Shown here: piece by piece, positions 25,594 to 33,053 of the stretch
How the letters are laid out: each line of letters opens with the position of its first letter
How positions within the stretch are numbered: the stretch's first letter is position 1
Assembly: GCA_029880325.1 (NCBI GenBank)
Contig: JAOUOP010000066.1
Coordinates: 1 to 40,994 of the forward strand
Source: Myxococcales bacterium
GTDB lineage: Bacteria; Myxococcota_A; Polyangia; Polyangiales; JAFGIB01
DNA: 40,994 bases
Reading direction: 5' to 3'
Made by a program: the position numbers and the translations under genes
The notes under the pieces: generated by a model
Told to the model about the DNA's origin: nothing
Seen by the model: only the letters and a program-made list of their open reading frames with translations
Databases searched by the model: none

Positions 25594-25714
25594 CGCTATG
25601 CTTGCGCCACCCTTTGGACGCGAAGACTGGACAGCTGAATACCTCGCCGCACAGTGGTAAAGTGGCTGGACTGGGCGGCCGCGCAGCGCACGCGACCGGC
25701 GTCGAGGCCCGATC

Positions 25715-27139
25715 ATGAACCGCGACCGAGGATCACCTGCCGACCGACCGGGCGCGGGTGCAGGCGATGCCGAGCCCGAGCAGCGACTGGACACCGCACC
25801 GGTGCCACCGTCGCTGGCCCCAGGGGTCAAGGATCGCAGCTTTCGGCTGGGCCAGGCCAGTACCGAGCCGCGCGGCGATCTCTGGGAGGGACCGCGGGCC
25901 GGCGAGTTGATCGACGGCACCTACCGCGTGATCGGCCCGCTCGGCCAGGGCGGCATGGGCACGGTGCTGCTGGCCGTCGACGAGCGCCTCGAACGCGACG
26001 TGGCCATCAAGCTGATCCGCCCCAGCTACGCCGCCACCGACAACGCGCGCCGCAGGTTCCTGATCGAGGCCCGCGCCATGGCCCGCGTGCGCCACGAGAA
26101 CGTAATCGAGATCTACACCTTCGGTGAGATCGACGACGCCCCCTACTTCGTCATGGAGTACGTGCCCGGCACCAGCGTGGGCGACTGGCTCGACGAACTG
26201 ATGATGCGCGAAAAGCTGCCCACCATCGACGAAGCCCTGGGTTATCTGGACCAGATCTGCCGCGGCGTGGCCGCGATTCACGTCTCGGGCTCGGTGCACG
26301 GCGACCTCAAGCCCAGCAATATCTTGCTCGGCCCCTCCTCGCGCGTGGCCATCGCCGACATGGGCCTCAGCCGCCTCTTCGATCGCAGCAGCGGCGAGCC
26401 GGGCGACCATCCCATGGCCGGCACGCCCGGCTACATCGCGCCCGAGTACGCGCGCACCGACCTGCCGCCCCACATCCTGCAGCGCTCGGACGTCTATTCC
26501 CTGGGCGTGCTGGCCTACGAGATGCTCACCGGCAGTCCGCCCTTCGATATCAAGTCGGCCGCCGACATGCTGGCCGCCCACCACAGCACGCCCGAACCCC
26601 CCAGCTCGCGGCGACCGGAGCTGACGCGGGCCTTTGACGCGCCCATCCTCGAGGCCCTCGAGTCCGACCCCGTCAATCGCACCGCCAGCGTCGAGGAGCT
26701 GCGACGGGCGCTGCTGCGGGCGCGCGAGTCGCTCGACGCCAGCCACGCGGGGCTGCGCATCCTGGTGGCCGACGACGACGACGACTTCCGGCAGCTGGCC
26801 CGCGAGACCCTGGACTACGGCTTCCCCGGCGCCCAGATCGAGCTGGTCAGCGACGGAAAGGCCGCGCTGGTCGCCGCCGACGCGCAACCGATGGACCTGG
26901 CGGTCATCGACCTGGACATGCCCGGACTCAACGGCGTCGAGCTCACGGCGGCCCTGCGCGAGCGCCACGACATGCCCATCATCGTCTGCACCGCCGCTGG
27001 CGGTGCGCCCGACTGGAAGCTCCTGTCGGCCATCGGCGCCGATGGCTTTCTGGTCAAGCCCATCGACCCCTTCGCCTTCGTGGCCCTGGCGCGCAAGATG
27101 CTCGACGCCAGCAGCGAGCGCGCCAGCAGCCCCGACTGA
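25715..27139 (+). CDS. Ser/Thr protein kinase fused to response-regulator receiver
   Basis: Cytoplasmic Hanks-type kinase of 474 residues with a C-terminal receiver. Kinase parts: glycine loop GPLGQGGMG (74-82), Lys99 in VAIKLI, Glu118, catalytic loop HGDLKPSN (195-202), metal loop D215-M-G, and APE at 242-244. The Arg usually before the catalytic Asp is Gly, making it a non-RD kinase, and DFG is DMG. The receiver (about 347-465) has the acidic cluster DDDDD near 353, phosphoacceptor Asp399 (IDLDMPG), Thr426 and Lys448 (LVKP), all intact. The fusion would join two-component and Ser/Thr signalling. There is no membrane segment. ATG 25715 has GAGG seven bases upstream. Confidence 0.93.
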   Translation: MNRDRGSPADRPGAGAGDAEPEQRLDTAPVPPSLAPGVKDRSFRLGQASTEPRGDLWEGPRAGELIDGTYRVIGPLGQGGMGTVLLAVDERLERDVAIKLIRPSYAATDNARRRFLIEARAMARVRHENVIEIYTFGEIDDAPYFVMEYVPGTSVGDWLDELMMREKLPTIDEALGYLDQICRGVAAIHVSGSVHGDLKPSNILLGPSSRVAIADMGLSRLFDRSSGEPGDHPMAGTPGYIAPEYARTDLPPHILQRSDVYSLGVLAYEMLTGSPPFDIKSAADMLAAHHSTPEPPSSRRPELTRAFDAPILEALESDPVNRTASVEELRRALLRARESLDASHAGLRILVADDDDDFRQLARETLDYGFPGAQIELVSDGKAALVAADAQPMDLAVIDLDMPGLNGVELTAALRERHDMPIIVCTAAGGAPDWKLLSAIGADGFLVKPIDPFAFVALARKMLDASSERASSPD

Positions 27140-27147
27140 GGGCCCTG

Positions 27148-27903
27148 TTGCAAGCCTACGATCCCGAACTCTACGCCCTCGTGCACCGCGGCAACCCGGG
27201 CGACGTGGACTTCTACGTCGAGCGCTGCACGGGACACTCGGTGCTCGAGCTCGGCTGCGGCTATGGACGCCTTCTGGGGCCGCTCGCGCAGGTCGCCCGG
27301 CGCTACGTGGGGCTGGAGCTTGACGACGGCCTGCGCGCGCTGGCGGAGGCCGCGCTGCAGGCCCTGGATGCGAGCGCGGCTGCGCGCGTGGAGGTGCTCG
27401 GCGGCGACATGCGCGAGTTCGACCTGGCCGAGCGCTTCGAGCGCATCCTGATTCCCTACTCCGGTCTCTACTGCCTGGGCGGCAAGGCCGGCGTCCTGCG
27501 CTGCTTGAAAGCAGCCCGCGCGCACCTACGCGATGATGGCCGGCTGCTCGCCGACGCCTACGCTGCCGACGCCTTCCACGCCGAGGCGCGACCGGGCGAC
27601 CTGAGCGACGATCACCTGGAGCCGGTTTGCCAGGTGCAACAGGGCCGGCAGCTGCTCGAAGTCTACGAACAGAGCAGCTGGAACCGCCGGGCCCAACGCA
27701 TGGATGTAACTTATTGTTATGAACTCCCAGACGGTGAAGTGGTGCATGAGGGGCGCATTCGCCACGACTACCTGCTTTCGAGTCAGCTGGAGAAGCTGCT
27801 CCGGGACGCCGGCTTCGCGCACGTCGAGTTGGCGGAGGACTTCGATCGGGAAGCGCCCGATCCGGAGGCCGAGCTGATCGTGATCGAGGCTTCGCCGCGA
27901 TGA
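27148..27903 (+). CDS. Class I SAM-dependent methyltransferase
   Basis: Protein of 251 residues with a Rossmann methyltransferase fold: motif I VLELGCGYGRLLG (32-44), the acidic end of strand 2 in YVGLELDDGL, and the GGDMREFDL segment (motif II). It starts at TTG 27148, only 8 bp after the kinase stop. GAGGG overlapping that stop gives a good ribosome-binding site, and no ATG occurs before motif I, so TTG is very likely the start and translation is coupled to the kinase. The C-terminal beta-rich part (YCYELPDGEVVHEGRIRH) is typical of small-molecule methyltransferases. The substrate is unknown. Confidence 0.82.
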   Translation: MQAYDPELYALVHRGNPGDVDFYVERCTGHSVLELGCGYGRLLGPLAQVARRYVGLELDDGLRALAEAALQALDASAAARVEVLGGDMREFDLAERFERILIPYSGLYCLGGKAGVLRCLKAARAHLRDDGRLLADAYAADAFHAEARPGDLSDDHLEPVCQVQQGRQLLEVYEQSSWNRRAQRMDVTYCYELPDGEVVHEGRIRHDYLLSSQLEKLLRDAGFAHVELAEDFDREAPDPEAELIVIEASPR

Positions 27904-27921
27904 ACGGCGCGGGAGGTGAAG

Positions 27922-28455
27922 ATGCCGGATGTGGACATCAAACGCGGTGACATCACGAAGCTCGCGATGGACGCCATCGTCAATGCCGCCAACGAGCGCA
28001 TGCTGGGCGGCGGTGGCGTCGACGGCGCCATCCACCGGGCGGCGGGGCCACAGCTGCTGGAGGCCTGCAGGGCCGTCGCCGAAGTGCGGCCGGGCGTGCG
28101 CTGCCCGACCGGCCAGGCGCGCATCACGGCGGGCTTTGAGCTGCCCGCACGCCACGTGATCCACACGGTCGGCCCCATCTGGCACGGCGGTGGCGCGGGC
28201 GAAGCTGGGCTCCTGGCCGCGTGCTACCGGAATTGCCTGCAGCTGGCCGCAGAACACGGCCTGCGGACGCTGGCTTTTCCGGCCATTAGCTGCGGCGTCT
28301 ACGGCTTTCCCGCCGAGCGCGCCGCAGCCATCGCGGTGCGCGAGGTCAAGGCCCACCTGGCGCGCGCGACCAGCCTATCGAATGTCACGCTGGTCGCCTT
28401 CGACGCGCCGATGGTCGCCACCCTGCAGCGGGCCCTGGACTCAGAATCCCAGTGA
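27922..28455 (+). CDS. Macrodomain protein (O-acetyl-ADP-ribose deacetylase type)
   Basis: Macrodomain of 177 residues, YmdB/MacroD-like. Signatures: IVNAANERMLGGGGVDGAIHRAAG (about 20-43) with the conserved Asn and GGGVDGAI, PARHVIHTVGP, and ISCGVYGFP for the phosphate loop. These bind ADP-ribose; family members remove acetyl or ADP-ribosyl groups. The ATG at 27922 has GGGAGG five bases upstream. It follows the methyltransferase by 18 bp and is likely in the same transcript as the kinase. Its last 15 bp overlap the 3' end of the convergent gene. Confidence 0.93.
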   Translation: MPDVDIKRGDITKLAMDAIVNAANERMLGGGGVDGAIHRAAGPQLLEACRAVAEVRPGVRCPTGQARITAGFELPARHVIHTVGPIWHGGGAGEAGLLAACYRNCLQLAAEHGLRTLAFPAISCGVYGFPAERAAAIAVREVKAHLARATSLSNVTLVAFDAPMVATLQRALDSESQ

Positions 28456-29766
28456 GCCGCCGATCTTGGTGCCCACCGAGGCGCCGAAGAGGATGCACAT
28501 CTCGCCGGTCAAGGCTTCATTCGAAAAGGTCAGCGTGTTGTCTGACTGATTGTTGACGTCGCACAGCACGCTGATGGTGTCGCCGTCCTTGACCTCGACC
28601 ACACCGCTGACGGCACCGTCGATTTTCTGCTCGGTGGCGATGGGCGGGTTCTGGGTGACGCTGTTGTAGTCGAAGACCACCGACTCGACCCAGTCCCAGG
28701 AGTCGTAGATCAAGCGCTCGTTGTGCCAGACCGCGAAGCGATCGGTCCAGGCGTGGCGATGGCCGATGAGGTTGAGCAGGCGGCCGTCACCGTTGGCGGT
28801 GGCGCTGCCCTCGAGCTTGACGGCCGCCCCCGGAGCGATGCGGCCGACGGGCACGTTGACCACGATGCGCTCTTCCTGCTGCGTGACCTCGCTGGGATCC
28901 ATGAAGTAGACGTTGATCCAGACCTCGCGCAGCACCGGCTCCTCGCCGAAGTTGTAGGCGTGCTGGTTGATGCAGAGGCTGCCGTTGCCCGGCAGCAAAC
29001 GGCCCAGGCCCTCGTTCTCGGGCGCCACGACGCCATTGGCCGGATCGTCACGCACGGGATTCTGCGAGCCGACGAAGTAGTCGGCCAGGGTGGTGCCGGG
29101 ACAACCAAAGCCGGAGACGAAGCCCTCGCTGTCCTGCCTGCTGACGACGCTGTTGATCAGATGGTGCGAGTTGGGGCGCATCCGCAGCTGCACGAAGTTG
29201 TAGAAATTATCCTCCGTGGTCGGGATGTCGGCGACGCCGTATTCGTTGACCTCGAGTCCCGCGGTGAGCACGTATTCGTTGATCTGGGCCGGGTCGTTGT
29301 AGTCGTCGGGGCCGAAGTGGATCTGGATGCCCGTGCCCGGCGGCGGTGGCGGCAGGCAGTACTCGTCGCCCGGGAAACCGCTGTCGATGCCGCAGGGGTT
29401 GGGGTCGTCGTGGCAGGGCACACGCGACGATGCGGCAGCGGTGCACAGCACGCCCTCGGGGGCCACGCTGCGACCGGCGGTGATGGCATCGTCGGCGACG
29501 GGATCGGTGGCGACCACCATGGGATCGTCGGCCACCGGCACCATCGCCTCCTCCATCGCCGGTGCCGGGGCTCCCGCGGCCGCCGCGGTCGCAGGCGCGT
29601 CATTGCCCACCTGCCCGCTGGCGTTGGGCGTCGAGCCCAGGTTGCCCGGATCGGTCGAAGTGGCTGCGGGGCCCACGGCCACGCCTTCGTCAGCAGTTTC
29701 ATCGGAACAGCCGATCGCCAAGGCGAGCGCCGCCGCCAGCACCAGGATCCATCTGCTTGTCGCCAT
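28441..29766 (-). CDS. Copper type II monooxygenase-like lipoprotein
   Basis: Exported protein of 441 residues. The leader ends in LAIGC (lipobox), followed by a Pro/Ala-rich linker to about 145. The folded part resembles copper type II ascorbate-dependent monooxygenases (PHM/DBM family): adjacent His201-His202 (PNSHHLINS), His269 (INQHAYNFG), H336-x-H338 (GHRHAWTDR) and Met423 in GEMCILF. In PHM these positions bind the two coppers (HH plus His; HxH plus Met), so both sites look complete. The substrate is unknown; hydroxylation at the cell surface is inference. The start at 29766 has GGGAG six bases upstream; ATG 29772 is an alternative. No good promoter was found in the 242 bp upstream. Confidence 0.75.
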   Translation of the reverse strand: MATSRWILVLAAALALAIGCSDETADEGVAVGPAATSTDPGNLGSTPNASGQVGNDAPATAAAAGAPAPAMEEAMVPVADDPMVVATDPVADDAITAGRSVAPEGVLCTAAASSRVPCHDDPNPCGIDSGFPGDEYCLPPPPPGTGIQIHFGPDDYNDPAQINEYVLTAGLEVNEYGVADIPTTEDNFYNFVQLRMRPNSHHLINSVVSRQDSEGFVSGFGCPGTTLADYFVGSQNPVRDDPANGVVAPENEGLGRLLPGNGSLCINQHAYNFGEEPVLREVWINVYFMDPSEVTQQEERIVVNVPVGRIAPGAAVKLEGSATANGDGRLLNLIGHRHAWTDRFAVWHNERLIYDSWDWVESVVFDYNSVTQNPPIATEQKIDGAVSGVVEVKDGDTISVLCDVNNQSDNTLTFSNEALTGEMCILFGASVGTKIGGSLGF

Positions 29767-30008
29767 CGTCATCTCCCAGCCAGCGGCACCCACCCGCTTC
29801 GGAGGGCGCCGCTGCGCAACCCACGTACAACCACCAGCGGCCAAGCTAGCGCACGGGCGACATCGGGTCCACGCGGCGCGCTGGATTTCCCGGGGACGAA
29901 TACGGCCATTTGGGCAGCGAAACGCTGGAATCGACATGAGCCGACTCCCGATATCCCGTAAATTTCAGGGATCGCGGCAACCTCAAGAGGCCAGATTGGG
30001 CGATGACT

Positions 30009-30251
30009 TCAATCGACGCAGCGACCGCAGGCGCCGGCGCCGCAGCCGGGCAGGGCCGGCTCCGATGCGCCGCAGGGCGCCGCCGAGCCGCTGTACTTGC
30101 CGCCGATGAAAGTCGTGGCCAGCACGCGCTTGATCGGCTCGCCGGTCTCCGGGTGATGGGTGAGCGCCGCATCGCTCATGCGCTGCTCGATTTCAAAGGT
30201 CACCGCCGGGCGACCCTTTTCGGGGAGGGTCTCGTAAACGTACACGGGCAT
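30009..30251 (-). CDS. FmdB-like small protein lacking the usual zinc ribbon
   Basis: Protein of 80 residues that aligns with FmdB-family putative regulators (MPVYVYE start, ISD/MSDAALT, then P-I-K-R-V). Normal members have two C-x-x-C knuckles; here they read YETLPEKG and HHPETGEP, so the central ribbon is lost. Cysteines appear only in the tail (PCGAS, PGCGAGACGRC), which may form a separate metal site. The ATG at 30251 has GGAG five bases upstream; the longer frame upstream is a shadow. It lies 59 bp after the IMP cyclohydrolase gene on the same strand, probably cotranscribed. Confidence 0.6.
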   Translation of the reverse strand: MPVYVYETLPEKGRPAVTFEIEQRMSDAALTHHPETGEPIKRVLATTFIGGKYSGSAAPCGASEPALPGCGAGACGRCVD

Positions 30252-30310
30252 GGTGGCTCCAGTCTGATCACGCCGCAGGGCCTGCGCAAGCGGGCGGGCC
30301 CTTGCCGGCC

Positions 30311-31033
30311 TCAGGTGTGGCGATTGCGCAGCAGCAGCTCGCGGGTCGAGCCGTCGGGCGCGACGGTCTTGACCGCCAGCGACACGCGATTGTCGGCGTC
30401 CAGGGCCTGCCAGTAGCGCTCGAGCAGGGCCTCGGCCGTGCCCTCGCAGGGGACCACCCGCGGCTCGCCCACGAAGCTCGGCAGCGGATCGCCATCGCCC
30501 TCGTAGGTGGTGATGAGCAGGCCATGGCCCGCTGCCGGCAGCGCCGGACGGAAGTAGCTGCGATCGGTCTGGCCTGGATCGAAGACATTGGCCTTCAGAA
30601 TCGACAGCCACAGGGCGGGCTCGCCGCCGCGGACGTCGACCATGGCGCTGATGCGCGGCGTGTAGTTGGGCGCATCCGGCTCCCGCTCCCGCGTCTGCAG
30701 GGCCTCGTCGAAGCGGCCGCCGTCTGCCAGCGCGCGCTCGATGGTGCGGGTCTGGTCGCCGTTGGTCACGATCTGCACGCCGGGCCGCTCGAGCATGGCC
30801 TCGTAGATGACGAGACTCGGATCGGTGACCTTGCTGAGATCCACGGGCTCGGTGCGCAGCTCACCGCCCTCGGCCACGAAGCGTCGATTGCGGCTGTTTT
30901 CGCTGCGCCCCATGATCCAGTAGAGCAGCACCAGGCTATCGTCCTGATCGCTTCTGCCCACGACGATGCCGCGACCGGGGTAGCTGTTGTCGACGACGCT
31001 GCGCCGGAAATTATCGGAGGCCATTTGCTGCAT
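30311..31033 (-). CDS. purO: IMP cyclohydrolase, archaeal PurO type
   Basis: Protein of 240 residues resembling PurO, which closes the ring of FAICAR to give IMP, the last step of purine synthesis. The diagnostic N-terminal block NSYPGRGIVVGRS is followed by LYWIMGRSENSRNRRFV, which I associate with PurO. Later parts include YTPRISAMVD and SILKAN. In most bacteria this step is done by bifunctional PurH; PurO-type proteins are best known from archaea. The ATG at 31033 has AAGGG upstream; ATG 31024 is possible. The long upstream frame is a shadow. Neighbouring genes are not purine genes. Confidence 0.75.
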   Translation of the reverse strand: MQQMASDNFRRSVVDNSYPGRGIVVGRSDQDDSLVLLYWIMGRSENSRNRRFVAEGGELRTEPVDLSKVTDPSLVIYEAMLERPGVQIVTNGDQTRTIERALADGGRFDEALQTREREPDAPNYTPRISAMVDVRGGEPALWLSILKANVFDPGQTDRSYFRPALPAAGHGLLITTYEGDGDPLPSFVGEPRVVPCEGTAEALLERYWQALDADNRVSLAVKTVAPDGSTRELLLRNRHT

Positions 31034-31100
31034 GTGCGCGCCCTTCGGAAGTGCGCCGGACGCTACCCAAAGGCCCGCCCGCTGTCGAGCCGCGGGCGCC

Positions 31101-31943
31101 CTACTGCCCAGACGCCCGCTGCGCCGCGGCCTGCGGTCTCGCTCCGAGCAGGGTGCGCAGCATGGCGAAGCTATTTTGGTTCTGGGACCCGTCACCGCAG
31201 CTGCGCGCTTCGTGCTCACCGCAGGGCAGGGCCTCGTCGACAAAGCGCTTCTTGCCGCAGGGACGCATGTAGGTCATCAGATCGCGGCAGTGCCGCGCGT
31301 GGTCGAGACCGAAGGCGTGGCCGATCTCCATGCCCGCCGTCTCGCAGACCTTGCGCGTCTGCTCGCGCATGGTGCGGGTGAAGACCAGTACCACCGCGTC
31401 CTCGATGGGCTTGCCGTTGTAGGGCGACAGCCCCAGGGGGTGGTGACTCTTCCTGCCGAACTCCCCGAGCACATCGGCCTTGCCGCCCATCATGGCCATG
31501 ATGTAGTCGCGATCCACCGGGCGTTGATCGACCACCTCGACGTCGAAGGGCGCAAAGGCCTCGCGCACGCACTTGAGGATGGCGACGAAGCGCGAGGGCG
31601 TGCCGGCGAAGGGCGGGATGTCGGCGTATTCGATGCCGGCCTGGGCCACGATGGACGATCGGTTCGACTGGGAGTCGTCGGGCCCGCCGTGAAGGCGCGC
31701 GCCCTCGCGGTTGAGGTAGACCGTGCGCATCACCCGCGGTGGCCCGAAGGCCTCGCGTACCGGCACCTTCACCCGTTCGGCCACGCGCTCGGCCAGCTCG
31801 GTGCCCACGCCGCCCTGGGCGCGAAAGCGCAGGCCGAGCACATAACCGGAGTAGGCGAGCGCGGCGATCAACACGACCAGGGCCAAGACCTCGGTCATGC
31901 GCCAGCCAGGGCGCGGTGGTCGACTGTGACGCTTCTTGGGCAC
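31101..31943 (-). CDS. Metzincin-like membrane-anchored protein with altered zinc site
   Basis: Protein of 280 residues with an N-terminal membrane helix (about 17-38). The region ETAGMEIGHAFGLDH (201-215) matches the metzincin signature H-E-x-x-H-x-x-G-x-x-H except that the first His is Met205; Glu206, His209 and His215 remain. A Met-turn candidate follows (DLMTYM). The earlier FVAILKCVREAFAPFDVEVVD segment is typical of this group in myxobacteria as I recall. Loss of one zinc ligand suggests an inactive or altered enzyme. The start is GTG 31943 with GGAAG seven bases upstream; ATG 31898 would remove the basic N-terminus. Six cysteines in the second half may form disulfides. Confidence 0.7.
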   Translation of the reverse strand: MPKKRHSRPPRPGWRMTEVLALVVLIAALAYSGYVLGLRFRAQGGVGTELAERVAERVKVPVREAFGPPRVMRTVYLNREGARLHGGPDDSQSNRSSIVAQAGIEYADIPPFAGTPSRFVAILKCVREAFAPFDVEVVDQRPVDRDYIMAMMGGKADVLGEFGRKSHHPLGLSPYNGKPIEDAVVLVFTRTMREQTRKVCETAGMEIGHAFGLDHARHCRDLMTYMRPCGKKRFVDEALPCGEHEARSCGDGSQNQNSFAMLRTLLGARPQAAAQRASGQ

Positions 31944-32021
31944 GCTCGATCTTCCGCGACGGACTCGGTCGTCGATGCTACGTGATCTGGAACGGAATTG
32001 CGCCCGCGGCCACCCGGTCGC

Positions 32022-33053
32022 TCAGCGATAGCGCTCGCAGTACTGGGGGTAGCTCGGTTCCTCGATGGCCGGCATCCACAACTCGGGAGGGATTTCGATG
32101 GTCTCGTGGTGGCGCAGGATGACGCCGTCGAGCAGCTGGCCGCGCTCGAAAACCCGGCGCTGAATCTGGATCACGCGGGCGTAGAGCGGGCGCTGCCGCG
32201 TCCAGCAGCCCTTGCCGAAGGCGTCCTCGAGTAGCGCAGGGCTGGCCCGATAGACCTCGCCGGGCGCCAGCGTGGTGCGCACCATGGCTTCGATGTGGCT
32301 GGGGCCCCCTTCGCCCGCCGCACCCCCATCTTGCTCCCCCAGCCCGGCATCGGCGATGCCCGCGTTGGAGTCCCCGTCGGCGATCGGCTCGACGAGCTGG
32401 AAGAGTTCCACCACGAGATAAGCGACGTCTTCGTGCTCGCCGCTGGCGATGGTCAGGATCTCATCGTCGAGCTGGGCGTCGAGCTGCAGCGGGCTCGCGA
32501 TGGCGCCGGCGTCGATGCTGCGCTCGCCGCGCTCGAGCTGCAGCTGCACCCAGGCGTTGGCGTCGTCGCGAATCGCGGCGTGGGCTTGTACCGCGTAGTC
32601 GCCGCTGTCGACGCTGCGTACCCAGCGCTGGGCACCGGCGTCGTAGAGGCTGTCGTTGTCGAGCAGCCACAGCAAAAGGGCCGCGTCGTCGAGGCGGGCC
32701 AGGGGCGGTGAGGTTTCGGCGTCGTCTTCGGGCGCCTCCACCCCGAGGGCGGTCAGCGGCCGCTCGAAAGCCATTTGAAAGCCTCCGTGGCGCGCCGCGA
32801 TGCGCCTGAGGTCGACGATGCCAATGCCGGCTGCCCCCAGCTGCCCCGACAGCAGCGTCAGCACGTCGCGGCGTTCGCGCGCGTCGCGCTCGACGACCAG
32901 CAGTTGATCGAAATCGTGGGCGACGGTGTCGACGATGGGCGCGCCGGGTAAGAACGCGTAGTCGCCTCGATGCTCGACTTTAACGCCCGGATTACAGGCC
33001 AGACAGAGCAGCAAGAGCCCGCAGGACAGCAGGCGCGTGGCGCAGCGGCTCAA
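32022..33053 (-). CDS. Lipoprotein of unknown function, last gene of envelope unit
   Basis: Protein of 343 residues starting at TTG 33053, which overlaps the TGA of the upstream gene (TTGA) and has GGGAGGT five to six bases upstream. The leader (LSRCATRLLSCGLLLLC) ends in CLAC-N, a lipobox. I recognise no domain. The order is an alpha/beta-looking first half (FDQLLVVERDARERRDVLTL; GIGIVDLRRIAARHGG), an acidic Asp/Gly-rich insert around 225-265 (DGDSNAGIADAGLGEQDGG), and a C-terminal part with VIQIQRRVFERGQL. The tight coupling implies that it works with the 1055-residue metalloprotease/barrel protein, perhaps as an outer-membrane partner. An upstream extension of the frame is a shadow. Confidence 0.7.
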   Translation of the reverse strand: MSRCATRLLSCGLLLLCLACNPGVKVEHRGDYAFLPGAPIVDTVAHDFDQLLVVERDARERRDVLTLLSGQLGAAGIGIVDLRRIAARHGGFQMAFERPLTALGVEAPEDDAETSPPLARLDDAALLLWLLDNDSLYDAGAQRWVRSVDSGDYAVQAHAAIRDDANAWVQLQLERGERSIDAGAIASPLQLDAQLDDEILTIASGEHEDVAYLVVELFQLVEPIADGDSNAGIADAGLGEQDGGAAGEGGPSHIEAMVRTTLAPGEVYRASPALLEDAFGKGCWTRQRPLYARVIQIQRRVFERGQLLDGVILRHHETIEIPPELWMPAIEEPSYPQYCERYR

